41,866 nt of DNA from Neptunomonas japonica DSM 18939 (GTDB lineage: Bacteria > Pseudomonadota > Gammaproteobacteria > Pseudomonadales > Balneatricaceae), in NCBI RefSeq assembly GCF_000422765.1, contig NZ_KE383915.1, positions 1 through 41,866 on the forward strand. The letters are read 5' to 3'. The position numbers and the translations under genes are program-made. Within the stretch, counting starts at the first letter, position 1. The number at the start of each line of letters is the position of its first letter. Below, in pieces: positions 1 to 7,657 of the stretch. A model generated the notes under the pieces. That model searched no databases. It had not been told where the DNA came from and was given only the letters and a program-made list of their open reading frames with translations.

Positions 1-278
1 AGTGGGTATTTGACGTTCAGATCAATGCCATAAGGAGAGACTTCAGCGCCCGCTTCACCGACGATACCCGGCATATCCAGTGCAAAGCTCTGGTTCAGGT
101 AGCTTTTAAAAGCGGCTTCACCGTCGGCATTGGCGGTTTCGCCATACGCACGTGGGCTGGGATTTTCTGGATAAGGCGTCCAGTAGTCACGGGTTTGAAT
201 GGCATTCAGGGCAGCGTTTAGTGTGTTTTCGTGCTTTGTTACTAATGCTTCAAGCTGGGACGTCATCGCGTGGCTCAT
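1..278 (-). CDS. paaN: Phenylacetate degradation protein PaaN, N-terminal fragment
   Basis: Partial gene: the first 92 residues are present and the 3' end lies beyond the left edge. It begins MSHAMTSQLEALVTKHENTL and includes the stretch around residues 29-47 (TRDYWTPYPENPSPRAYGE), which resembles the N-terminus of PaaN, an aldehyde-dehydrogenase-like protein of phenylacetate clusters. It does not resemble the start of the bifunctional ring-opening enzyme PaaZ. The ATG at 276-278 has only a weak upstream purine stretch. It is divergent from paaF, with a 176-base shared intergenic region. The precise reaction of PaaN is not settled; an oxidation of an aldehyde intermediate is a family-based guess. 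Confidence 0.8.
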   Translation of the reverse strand, partial: MSHAMTSQLEALVTKHENTLNAALNAIQTRDYWTPYPENPSPRAYGETANADGEAAFKSYLNQSFALDMPGIVGEAGAEVSPYGIDLNVKYP

Positions 279-343
279 GAGGATTCTCTGTCGTTATTCG
301 GTGAAGGAGCTGTTCTTACTAATAGAGAGACCATACACCAAAG

Positions 344-358
344 TTTATGATACATAAA
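344..358. promoter_or_regulatory. Inverted repeat in the paaN/paaF divergent promoter region
   Basis: TTTATG-ATA-CATAAA is a perfect 6-3-6 dyad midway between the divergent paaN and paaF genes. That is the expected place for an operator controlling both. The binding protein is unknown: no PaaX- or PaaR-type regulator gene is in the window, and the dyad does not match the NsrR-like sites seen near 7364-7425. Confidence 0.4.
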
Positions 359-454
359 GCATGACTTAAGCTATAAATATTGTATCCCTTTGCTATTTTC
401 GTTAACCTAAGGCTATAACAGTACGAGATATAACGATAATAAAGGCGCCATTGA

Positions 455-1234
455 ATGCACAATTGTCAAGATATAGATGTTGGTGAAGCCCTATCAGGTG
501 TACTTACCATCAAACTGAACAGACCCGAAGCATATAATGCGCTACGTACCCAATTGCTAAAAGAGTTGGCTGAAGTGCTGGATGAAGCCAATGATAATGA
601 CGCCATTAAAGCCGTCGTTATTACAGGAAGCGATACGGTCTTTGCGGCAGGTGCTGATATTAAAGAGATGGCATCACTGGATGCTGTCGGTGTGATGAAC
701 GACCCACGCCCTTCCTACTGGCGCCGCATCACCCTGTTCCCCAAACCGATTGTTGCTGCGGTTAATGGCTTTGCTTTAGGTGGCGGCTGCGAGCTAGTTA
801 TGCACTGCGATATTGTCATTGCAGGTGATAATGCTTTATTCGGCCAACCAGAAATCAACCTTGGCATTATTCCTGGCGCAGGCGGTACTCAACGGTTAAT
901 TCGTACTATCGGTAAATCAATGGCCATGCAGCTAGTGTTATCTGGCGAATTTATCTCTGCTGAAAAAGCTCAATCGTTAGGCCTTATCAGTGAAGTAACT
1001 ATCCCTGAGCGTTCACTTGAGCGTGCAACTGAGTTGGCACGAAAAATTGCGACCAAGCCACCTATCGCCGTTAGACTCGCAAAAGAATCTCTATTAAAAG
1101 CTTATGAAACAACGCTAGAAAGCGGCCTTAACCTGGAACGAAAATCCTTTACTTTGTTAGCGGCAACACAAGACCGTAACGAAGGAATCGCCGCCTTTAT
1201 GGAAAAACGCAAACCGAACTTCACAGGAAAATAA
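455..1234 (+). CDS. paaF: 2,3-dehydroadipyl-CoA hydratase PaaF (enoyl-CoA hydratase)
   Basis: A 259-residue crotonase-family enzyme, the usual length for PaaF. It hydrates 2,3-dehydroadipyl-CoA to 3-hydroxyadipyl-CoA in the late, beta-oxidation-like part of aerobic phenylacetate degradation. The AGADIKEM segment (65-72) and GGGCELVMHCD region form the CoA/oxyanion pocket. Both catalytic glutamates of true hydratases are present: E113 in GGCEL and E133 in GQPEI. It is the first gene of a rightward operon. AAAGG at 441-445 supports the ATG at 455, and paaG starts 4 bases after its stop. Position first in paaFGHIJK supports PaaF over a generic FadB-like hydratase. Confidence 0.9.
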   Translation: MHNCQDIDVGEALSGVLTIKLNRPEAYNALRTQLLKELAEVLDEANDNDAIKAVVITGSDTVFAAGADIKEMASLDAVGVMNDPRPSYWRRITLFPKPIVAAVNGFALGGGCELVMHCDIVIAGDNALFGQPEINLGIIPGAGGTQRLIRTIGKSMAMQLVLSGEFISAEKAQSLGLISEVTIPERSLERATELARKIATKPPIAVRLAKESLLKAYETTLESGLNLERKSFTLLAATQDRNEGIAAFMEKRKPNFTGK

Positions 1235-1238
1235 TAAA

Positions 1239-2030
1239 ATGTCATATGAAACTATTGAATTTGCAATTTCTGAAGGTATTGCGGTACTAACTCTAAATCG
1301 TCCGGACAGCCTAAACAGCTTCAACGCGCAAATGCACTCAGAAGTACGCAGCGCATTAAAAGAAGTTAAAAAAGACGCTTCCGTACGCTGCTTGCTATTA
1401 ACAGGTAATGGCCGTGGTTTCTGTGCAGGACAAGATCTTGGTGATAGAAACGTAGCACCAGGCAGTGAAGCCCCTAACCTGGGCGAATCTATCGAAAAAA
1501 ACTACACCCCTATGCTACGCACTATCCGCAGCCTAGAAATGCCGGTCATCTGTGCAGTCAACGGTGTCGCTGCTGGCGCGGGTGCTAACATCGCTTTTGC
1601 ATGTGACATCGTTTTAGCTGCTAAGTCAGCCTCTTTTATCCAAGCGTTCTGTAAAATCGGCTTGATCCCAGACTGTGGTGGTACATGGACACTACCACGC
1701 TTAGTTGGCCCTGCTCGCGCGATGGCCCTCTCTCTTCTTGGTGATAAAATATCTGCAGAGCAAGCCGAACAATGGGGCATGATCTGGAAGTCAGTAGATA
1801 ATGAATCACTAAAAACTGAAGCAATGGCGATGGCACAACACTTTGCTAGCCAACCAACCAAGGGACTTGCTCTTATTAAGCGCGCTATTCAAGCATCAGC
1901 AAATAACACTTTTGATGAGCAACTAGACCTTGAGCGTGACCTGCAAACATTAGCGGGACGTACTGATGATTACCGTGAAGGTGTTTCTGCATTTATTGCA
2001 AAACGTAAACCTGCTTTCAAAGGACAGTAA
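1239..2030 (+). CDS. paaG: 1,2-epoxyphenylacetyl-CoA isomerase PaaG
   Basis: A 263-residue crotonase-fold protein. In phenylacetate catabolism PaaG isomerises ring-1,2-epoxyphenylacetyl-CoA to the oxepin and later shifts the double bond of dehydroadipyl-CoA. The FCAGQDL motif (61-67) and GLIPDCGGTW (141-150) are characteristic. The aspartate in the latter, D145, is the isomerase acid/base position. The first hydratase glutamate is absent (AGAGANIA in that place), which separates it from PaaF. It is separated from paaF by 4 bases, with an AGGAAA ribosome site inside the paaF end, and paaH begins two bases after its stop. Confidence 0.92.
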   Translation: MSYETIEFAISEGIAVLTLNRPDSLNSFNAQMHSEVRSALKEVKKDASVRCLLLTGNGRGFCAGQDLGDRNVAPGSEAPNLGESIEKNYTPMLRTIRSLEMPVICAVNGVAAGAGANIAFACDIVLAAKSASFIQAFCKIGLIPDCGGTWTLPRLVGPARAMALSLLGDKISAEQAEQWGMIWKSVDNESLKTEAMAMAQHFASQPTKGLALIKRAIQASANNTFDEQLDLERDLQTLAGRTDDYREGVSAFIAKRKPAFKGQ

Positions 2031-2032
2031 TC

Positions 2033-3550
2033 ATGAGCACAATAAATTCTGATGCTGTTATTGGTGTTATTGGTGCCGGTACAATGGGGGCAGGCATCGC
2101 ACAAGTGGCGGCAAAATCAGGCCACAGCGTACTGCTTTACGATGCATTTGAAGGCGCAGCACAACGTGGGCTTGACGGTGTATCTAAGGGCCTTAGTAAG
2201 CTTGTGCAACGCGGAAAAATGCAACAAACTGATGTAGATGCATTGTTAGCACGTATCACATTAACTGACTCTCTTGAAGACTTTGCTCCGGCACGCGTCG
2301 TTATAGAAGTGATTGTAGAGCGCTTGGATATTAAGCAGTCAGTCTTTGCCCAGCTCGAAGAAATATGTGCAGAAGATACTATTTTAGCGACTAATACATC
2401 CTCAATTTCTGTAACAGCAATTGGCAGCAAGCTAAAACGCCCACACAACTTAGTTGGCATGCACTTCTTTAATCCGGCTCCTATTATGAAGCTTGTTGAA
2501 GTGATTAGCGGTTTAGATACAGCCCCCGCCGTTGCTGACGCCATCTATGATTTATCTGCACTCTGGGGTAAAAAACCGGTTCGCGCTAAATCAACACCTG
2601 GATTTATAGTTAACCGTGTGGCACGCCCATTTTATGCAGAAGGCCTACGCGTGTTACAAGAGGGCGGTGCTGATGAAGCGACCATTGATGCGATCATTCG
2701 CGAAGCGGGCGGCTTTAGAATGGGACCGTTTGAGTTAATGGACCTAATTGGCCATGATGTTAACTTTGCTGTGACCTCATCGGTCTTCGCCGCCTTCTTT
2801 AATGACCAACGCTTCCTACCCTCTTTAATTCAACAAGAGCTAGTCAGTGCTGGGCACTTAGGGCGAAAATCTGGAAAAGGCTTTTACGATTACAGCGAAC
2901 AAGCTGACAAGCCCGCTGCCAGCACTGCTGCGCCAGCTAAAGCACCCCACCATGTAACCATTGAAGGCCATCTTGGCGTTGCCGAACCTTTGGTCGCGCT
3001 GATTGAAGAGGCAGGCATTAAAGTAAGCCGTGTCCAAGAAGGCTTTGGCTCCATACTCATCGGAGATACCACTCTTCAGCTGACTAACGGCCAGATGACT
3101 ACTGAGCGCGCTCATAATGCACGCAACAGTAATCTTATACACTTTGACCTTACACTGGATTACAACAAAGCAACCCGCATCGCTCTAGCACCTGCTGACC
3201 AAACCCAACCTGATGCCATATTGCAAGCAACTGGGCTTTTTCAAGCCATTGGCAAGCATGTCACTATTATTGACGATGTTGCCGGCATGGTTGTTATGCG
3301 CACCATTGCCATGCTTGCTAATGAAGGTTTTGATGCTGTTAACCAACAAGTTTGCTCTGAAGCCGACGTTGATGTGGCGATGAAAGGCGGCGTTAACTAC
3401 CCATTTGGACCGATTGAATGGTCAAAAGCAGTTGGCCTCGGCGTTATCATGAACGTACTCGATAATCTGGCTAGTAGCTATGGAGAAGACCGCTACCGCA
3501 CGTCACCTCTTATTCGTCGCAACGTGGCTGGAGGCAAGCATGACAGCTGA
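2033..3550 (+). CDS. paaH: 3-hydroxyadipyl-CoA dehydrogenase PaaH
   Basis: A 505-residue 3-hydroxyacyl-CoA dehydrogenase that oxidises 3-hydroxyadipyl-CoA to 3-oxoadipyl-CoA with NAD+. The N-terminal Rossmann fold shows GAGTMG at 14-19. The catalytic dyad is H144 (VGMHFFNP) with E156 (KLVEVI), and the NTSSIS stretch is at 121-126. Two C-terminal HAD helical domains follow, the second at about 410-500. A low-complexity Ala/Pro linker lies near 293-305. The long two-C-domain form is typical of PaaH. Its last 11 bases overlap the start of paaI, implying translational coupling. Confidence 0.93.
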   Translation: MSTINSDAVIGVIGAGTMGAGIAQVAAKSGHSVLLYDAFEGAAQRGLDGVSKGLSKLVQRGKMQQTDVDALLARITLTDSLEDFAPARVVIEVIVERLDIKQSVFAQLEEICAEDTILATNTSSISVTAIGSKLKRPHNLVGMHFFNPAPIMKLVEVISGLDTAPAVADAIYDLSALWGKKPVRAKSTPGFIVNRVARPFYAEGLRVLQEGGADEATIDAIIREAGGFRMGPFELMDLIGHDVNFAVTSSVFAAFFNDQRFLPSLIQQELVSAGHLGRKSGKGFYDYSEQADKPAASTAAPAKAPHHVTIEGHLGVAEPLVALIEEAGIKVSRVQEGFGSILIGDTTLQLTNGQMTTERAHNARNSNLIHFDLTLDYNKATRIALAPADQTQPDAILQATGLFQAIGKHVTIIDDVAGMVVMRTIAMLANEGFDAVNQQVCSEADVDVAMKGGVNYPFGPIEWSKAVGLGVIMNVLDNLASSYGEDRYRTSPLIRRNVAGGKHDS

Positions 3551-4010
3551 TCAACTGGCGAAGGCATGCAGTGCCGCTATGCATGCAAATGATCATGCAG
3601 CCCAAGCACTCGGCATGGACATTATTGAAACACGCTCTGGATATGCTCACCTTGAAATGACAGTGCGAAAAGACATGCTGAATGGCCATGCAATATGCCA
3701 TGGAGGCATGATCTTTACTCTCGCAGACACAGCCTTTGCACACGCCTGCAACAGCTACAACAAAGTAACCGTAGCCAGTGGATGCAGCATCGACTTTGCA
3801 GCACCAGGACGTGAAGGTGACCGCCTAAAGGCCATTGCACAGGAGCGTCACAGAAAAGGTCGCACCGGCATGTACGATATTACTGTTTATAACCAGAAGG
3901 ACGAAACTCTCGCCTTTTTCCGTGGTAAGTCTCATCAAATTAATGGCGTCCTCATCGACGATCCAGAAGGACTAGCCCCACAATCTGCACAACAGGAGAA
4001 CAATTCATGA
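3540..4010 (+). CDS. paaI: Phenylacetyl-CoA thioesterase PaaI
   Basis: A 156-residue hotdog-fold thioesterase. PaaI hydrolyses phenylacetyl-CoA and related CoA esters, freeing CoA when intermediates accumulate. The NGHAICHGGMIFTLADTAF segment (48-66) carries the catalytic D63 and the HGG turn. I chose the ATG at 3540 because GGAGG at 3530-3534 sits 5 bases upstream and MTADQLAKAC resembles PaaI starts. An in-frame ATG at 3480 would overlap paaH by 71 bases and has no such site. The gene overlaps paaH by 11 bases and paaJ by 4 (ATGA). It is slightly longer than the E. coli protein because of a C-terminal tail. Confidence 0.9.
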   Translation: MTADQLAKACSAAMHANDHAAQALGMDIIETRSGYAHLEMTVRKDMLNGHAICHGGMIFTLADTAFAHACNSYNKVTVASGCSIDFAAPGREGDRLKAIAQERHRKGRTGMYDITVYNQKDETLAFFRGKSHQINGVLIDDPEGLAPQSAQQENNS

Positions 4011-5215
4011 AAGATGCTTTTATATGCGACGCAGTCCGTACACCGTTCGGACGCTATGCTGGCGGCTTAGCTTCTGTTCGCGCAGATGACCTTGGTGCTG
4101 TTCCCATCAAAGCACTCATGGAACGTAACCCTGATGTTGACTGGGCAACGGTTGAAGATGTTATCTACGGAAATGCCAACCAAGCAGGTGAAGACAACCG
4201 TAACGTAGCACGTATGTCGACTTTGCTTGCCGGTATGCCCGTTGCCATACCTGGCACCACGATTAACCGCCTATGTGGTTCAGGAATGGACGCTATTGGC
4301 ATGGCAGCACGCGCCATTAAGTCGGGTGAAACAGAGCTAATGATTGCCGGGGGTTGTGAGTCAATGTCTCGTGCACCTTTTGTTATGGGAAAAGCAGAAT
4401 CTGCTTTTAGTCGTAACCCAAATGGTCTATATGACACAACAATCGGCTGGCGCTTCATCAACAAGAAGATGAAAGAGCAATACGGTGTAGATTCTATGCC
4501 AGAGACAGCTGAAAACGTTGCTGAAGAATTCAATATTTCGCGTGAAGATCAAGATCTTTTCGCATTTCGTAGCCAACAAAAGACGGCTACAGCTATGGAG
4601 AAAGGTCTCTTTAAGGAAGAGATTGTACCGGTTGTCATTCCACAACGAAAAGGCGATCCCATCGTTGTTGATACCGATGAACACCCTCGCGCATCCACCA
4701 CGTTAGCTGACCTTGCCAAACTAAAAACACCGTTTCGTGCCGGCGGCTCAGTCACAGCGGGGAATGCATCAGGTGTCAATGATGGAGCCTGCGCACTATT
4801 GATCGCTTCAGCGGAAGCGGCTAAAGCGAACGGCCTTACGCCAAAGGCTCGCATTGTTGCCATGGCAGCAGCCGGTCTTGAACCTCGTATTATGGGGTTT
4901 GGCCCAGCACCCGCTACGCGTAATGTGCTGAAAAAAGCAGGACTCACACTAGAGCAAATGGATGTAATAGAGCTTAACGAAGCATTTGCGTCACAAGGCC
5001 TCGCTGTTATGCGTGATTTAGGTTTGCCTGATGATGCTGCCAACGTTAATCCTAACGGCGGAGCTATCTCTCTAGGCCACCCTCTTGGCGCAAGTGGAGC
5101 ACGATTAGTAACAACCGCAATGTACCAACTTCACCGCACTGGTGGTCGCTATGCCCTATGCACTATGTGCATCGGCGTTGGTCAAGGTATAGCGATGATT
5201 ATTGAGCGTGTTTAA
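4007..5215 (+). CDS. paaJ: 3-oxoadipyl-CoA / 3-oxo-5,6-dehydrosuberyl-CoA thiolase PaaJ
   Basis: A 402-residue thiolase II. It cleaves 3-oxoadipyl-CoA to succinyl-CoA and acetyl-CoA, and the dehydrosuberyl homologue earlier in the pathway. The acyl-accepting cysteine is C90 (NRLCGSG). The general-base residues are H358 (GHPLGASGAR) and C388 in CIGVGQG. The start overlaps the paaI stop as ATGA, with AGGAG at 3994-3998 as the ribosome site. The same family includes PcaF of the beta-ketoadipate pathway; the operon decides for PaaJ. A 91-base spacer separates it from paaK, with no obvious terminator. Confidence 0.93.
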   Translation: MKDAFICDAVRTPFGRYAGGLASVRADDLGAVPIKALMERNPDVDWATVEDVIYGNANQAGEDNRNVARMSTLLAGMPVAIPGTTINRLCGSGMDAIGMAARAIKSGETELMIAGGCESMSRAPFVMGKAESAFSRNPNGLYDTTIGWRFINKKMKEQYGVDSMPETAENVAEEFNISREDQDLFAFRSQQKTATAMEKGLFKEEIVPVVIPQRKGDPIVVDTDEHPRASTTLADLAKLKTPFRAGGSVTAGNASGVNDGACALLIASAEAAKANGLTPKARIVAMAAAGLEPRIMGFGPAPATRNVLKKAGLTLEQMDVIELNEAFASQGLAVMRDLGLPDDAANVNPNGGAISLGHPLGASGARLVTTAMYQLHRTGGRYALCTMCIGVGQGIAMIIERV

Positions 5216-5306
5216 TCTGTCAAAAACAATATAAGAGAGTGCTAAAGCTCGTTAAATACTCAGCTTTAGCCCCAAGATTGTCGAAGAACAACAGGATTAT
5301 AAAAAT

Positions 5307-6614
5307 ATGTCTATTGAAAAAACTCGTAGTGGTTCGCTAGATGATATAGAAATGGCAAGCATTGACGAACTACGTGCATTACAGCTCAAACGTATGCGCT
5401 GGAGTATTGCTCACTGTTATAACAATGTTCCGGCTTATCGTCAGATGTGTAAAGACAAAGGTGTCCACCCTTTTGATCTAAAAAAACTGGAAGACCTAAA
5501 ATTATTCCCGTTTACTCAAAAAGATTACCTGCGTAACAATTACCCGTTTGGAACATTTGCTGTACCCAATCGTGATGTGGTTCGTATCCATGCATCCAGT
5601 GGTACAACAGGTAAGCCTACCGTTGTTGGCTACACACAAAACGATATCGATACCTGGGCAAATGTTGTTGCTCGTTCAATCCGCGCAGCTGGCGGCCACC
5701 ATGGTGATAAAGTACATATTTCATATGGTTATGGCCTATTTACTGGCGGTATGGGTGCACATTATGGTGCAGAACGCTTGGGTTGTACCGTTATTCCAAT
5801 GTCGGGTGGCCAGACCGAGAAACAGGTCCAGCTGATGAAGGACTTTGATCCAGACATCATCATGGTAACACCCTCTTACATGCTCAATTTGATTGATGAA
5901 ATGGATCGCCAAGGCGTTGATCCACTTAAGCTCTCATTGCGTCTCGGTATCTTCGGTGCAGAGCCATGGACAGAAGAGATGCGCAAAAATATTGAAGCAC
6001 GCTTAGGTATTGATGCTCTTGATATATACGGCCTCTCTGAAGTTATGGGCCCTGGTGTTGCTCAAGAGTGTCTTGAAAGCAAAGACGGACCAACCATTTG
6101 GGAAGATCACTTTTACCCAGAGATCATTGATCCAAATACAGGCGAAGTGCTTCCTGATGGCGAATATGGAGAATTAGTTTTCACTTCTCTAACAAAAGAA
6201 GCCCTGCCTATTATTCGTTACCGTACCCGTGATCTGACTCGCCTACTACCAGGTACCGCGCGACCAATGCGCCGTATTGATAAAATCACTGGTCGTTCAG
6301 ACGATATGATGATTATTCGTGGTGTTAACGTTTTCCCAACACAAATCGAAGAGCAGATTCTTAAAGTATCTACTTTGGCACCGCATTATGAAATCATTGT
6401 GACCAAAGACGGCAACTTGGACAAAGTTGAAGTTAAAGTTGAAATGACACCTGATGCTCGCGATGCAGACCAGCAAGCAGCTACCAAAGAGCTTCAACAT
6501 CATATTAAAGCGGTGGTCGGCATTAGCACCCGAATTACTGTTGTAGACGGTGGTGCTATTCCTCGCTCGGAAGGTAAAGCGAAACGCGTTTTTGATAAGC
6601 GTAAAGACAACTAA
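5307..6614 (+). CDS. paaK: Phenylacetate-CoA ligase PaaK
   Basis: A 435-residue AMP-forming ligase of the normal PaaK length. It activates phenylacetate to phenylacetyl-CoA with ATP, the entry step of the pathway. The ATP-binding loop SSGTTGKP is at 97-104. The YGLSEVMGPG segment and the GRSDDMMIIRGVNVFP hinge near 330-345 are diagnostic of the phenylacetate-CoA ligase subgroup. CAGGAT precedes the ATG. It is the last gene of the operon and is followed by a strong terminator at 6640-6666. Confidence 0.94.
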   Translation: MSIEKTRSGSLDDIEMASIDELRALQLKRMRWSIAHCYNNVPAYRQMCKDKGVHPFDLKKLEDLKLFPFTQKDYLRNNYPFGTFAVPNRDVVRIHASSGTTGKPTVVGYTQNDIDTWANVVARSIRAAGGHHGDKVHISYGYGLFTGGMGAHYGAERLGCTVIPMSGGQTEKQVQLMKDFDPDIIMVTPSYMLNLIDEMDRQGVDPLKLSLRLGIFGAEPWTEEMRKNIEARLGIDALDIYGLSEVMGPGVAQECLESKDGPTIWEDHFYPEIIDPNTGEVLPDGEYGELVFTSLTKEALPIIRYRTRDLTRLLPGTARPMRRIDKITGRSDDMMIIRGVNVFPTQIEEQILKVSTLAPHYEIIVTKDGNLDKVEVKVEMTPDARDADQQAATKELQHHIKAVVGISTRITVVDGGAIPRSEGKAKRVFDKRKDN

Positions 6615-6639
6615 TCTACACTTGCAACACCGTCCCTTT

Positions 6640-6666
6640 AAAGGCCGCTTAATTAGCGGCCTTTTT
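6640..6666 (+). terminator. Rho-independent terminator of the paa operon
   Basis: A 10-bp perfect stem AAAGGCCGCT / AGCGGCCTTT around a 5-base TAATT loop runs into a T tract, 25 bases after the paaK stop. It separates the paa operon from the NsrR-type gene. Confidence 0.9.
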
Positions 6667-6692
6667 AATCCAGGGCATCTTGTTAAGACCCT

Positions 6693-6722
6693 ACTTTATA
6701 AAGTATATTAGATTAACATCTT
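6693..6722. promoter_or_regulatory. Promoter/possible self-operator region of the NsrR-type gene
   Basis: ACTTTATAAAGT (6693-6704) is a perfect 12-bp palindrome 35 bases before the regulator start. It partly overlaps a weak NsrR-like pair of half-sites at 6700-6722, roughly 7 and 8 matches of 11 to the remembered half-site consensus AAGATGYATTT. Autoregulation is common for Rrf2 regulators, but this site is much poorer than those at 7364-7425. Confidence 0.3.
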
Positions 6723-6738
6723 TAAAGACTGAACCTAT

Positions 6739-7188
6739 ATGCAACTCAGCCGCTTTACCGACTATACATTGCGCGTACTTTTCTACGCTGCGATCAACAA
6801 TGATCGCCTGACTACGCTCTCTGAAATTGCCCAATTCTATGACATCTCCATTGAACACCTGCGCAAAGTTGTTCATGCACTTTCTAAATCCGGCTATTTG
6901 AAGACCTTTCGAGGTAAGAATGGCGGTATCCAATTAGGCATGGACCCTGCTGACATCAACATTGGTGAAGTAGTACAGCAAGCAGAAGGCATACGTCCCA
7001 TTATCGACTGTGAACATCACGGATGCCGACTTACACACTTTTGCACCTTACAGCCGATTTTAAACAAGGCAAAACACGCTTTCATGACAGTACTCAAAGA
7101 ACACACATTAGCGGATTTAATTACCAGCAAATCAATGCAACGCGGTCTTATTGGTTCTGATTTGGCAAATTCTGTAGCTGGTTCTTAA
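6739..7188 (+). CDS. nsrR: Rrf2-family transcriptional repressor, NsrR-type
   Basis: A 149-residue Rrf2-family regulator with an N-terminal winged helix (MQLSRFTDYTLRVLFYAA). RGKNGGIQLG at 58-67 is the Rrf2 wing. Cysteines C91, C96 and C102 have the C-x4-C-x5-C spacing of E. coli NsrR, where they hold the nitric-oxide-sensitive Fe-S cluster. IscR uses a different spacing, so NsrR is the best match. Expected role: repression of NO-stress genes, relieved when NO destroys the cluster. It stands alone after the paa terminator. No hmp, norV or nnrS is nearby, but NsrR-like palindromes lie in the downstream intergenic region. Confidence 0.82.
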   Translation: MQLSRFTDYTLRVLFYAAINNDRLTTLSEIAQFYDISIEHLRKVVHALSKSGYLKTFRGKNGGIQLGMDPADINIGEVVQQAEGIRPIIDCEHHGCRLTHFCTLQPILNKAKHAFMTVLKEHTLADLITSKSMQRGLIGSDLANSVAGS

Positions 7189-7363
7189 CAACCACACTCG
7201 ACTCAACTAATAAGTCCGGCTTAATTAAAGACATTCCCCCTCTCTTCTTGAAGATTTCCTTTATAACCATCGGCCCGATGAAGCGCCTTTACTGCACTGC
7301 CTGTAACCTCAATCCACACACGGTGTAATTTATCTTTTTGGTTCTTATTCACAACTGCCAATC

Positions 7364-7390
7364 ATAAAATGTATTTACAATATATTTTAT
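7364..7390. promoter_or_regulatory. Strong NsrR-like palindrome upstream of the small membrane protein
   Basis: This 27-base imperfect palindrome has outer arms ATAAAAT / ATTTTAT. Laid on the 11-1-11 NsrR layout, the left half AAAATGTATTT (7366-7376) matches 10 of 11 positions of AAGATGYATTT. The right half CAATATATTTT (7378-7388) matches 8 of 11. It lies about 180 bases after the NsrR-type gene and 50 bases before the next start codon. The consensus is quoted from memory; binding is inferred. Confidence 0.55.
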
Positions 7391-7400
7391 GCGTGAATAA

Positions 7401-7425
7401 TAGGTATATATAAAATACATTTTAT
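7401..7425. promoter_or_regulatory. Second NsrR-like palindrome
   Basis: ATAAAAT-AC-ATTTTAT (7410-7425) is a perfect 7-2-7 dyad. The half-site AAATACATTTT (7413-7423) matches 10 of 11 positions of the NsrR right half, with a weaker left half at 7401-7411 (7 of 11). It ends 15 bases before the ATG at 7441, so a bound repressor would cover the transcription start or ribosome site of that gene. The rest of 7189-7363 shows no recognisable feature. Confidence 0.5.
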
Positions 7426-7440
7426 TTGGGATATAAATTA

Positions 7441-7644
7441 ATGAGTATTTTTGATTCTGAAACGTTTGTAATAATTTGTGTAACAGCAATGATCTTATTT
7501 AAATTTTGGTCTGTTTGGACAGTCTCTAAAGACTCAAAAGCATCACGTGAGGGCAAACTAATTTTTCTTGGGTTAATTAGCGGTGTAAGTGTATTTGGAA
7601 TCATGGCCAAGCTTTATATCAGTATGGCCATGGGGCTTTCATAG
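7441..7644 (+). CDS. Small two-helix membrane protein, unknown function
   Basis: A 67-residue protein I do not recognise. Two hydrophobic helices are evident, roughly residues 8-27 (TFVIICVTAMILFKFW) and 41-62 (LIFLGLISGVSVFGIMA). They are separated by a short polar, basic loop (SKDSKASREGK), giving a likely hairpin in the inner membrane. The ATG at 7441 is preferred, with GGGA at 7428-7431 upstream. An in-frame TTG at 7426 would add five residues but falls at the edge of the palindrome. Two NsrR-like sites lie just upstream, so NO-responsive expression is plausible. It is convergent with the rraA-like gene, 13 bases away. Confidence 0.65.
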   Translation: MSIFDSETFVIICVTAMILFKFWSVWTVSKDSKASREGKLIFLGLISGVSVFGIMAKLYISMAMGLS

Positions 7645-7657
7645 TAATAAGGAAGTA

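Noticed and set aside
1-278. Reading the left-edge fragment as paaZ
   Set aside because: The N-terminus matches PaaN (TRDYWTPYPENPSPRAYGE region) and not the aldehyde dehydrogenase start of PaaZ.
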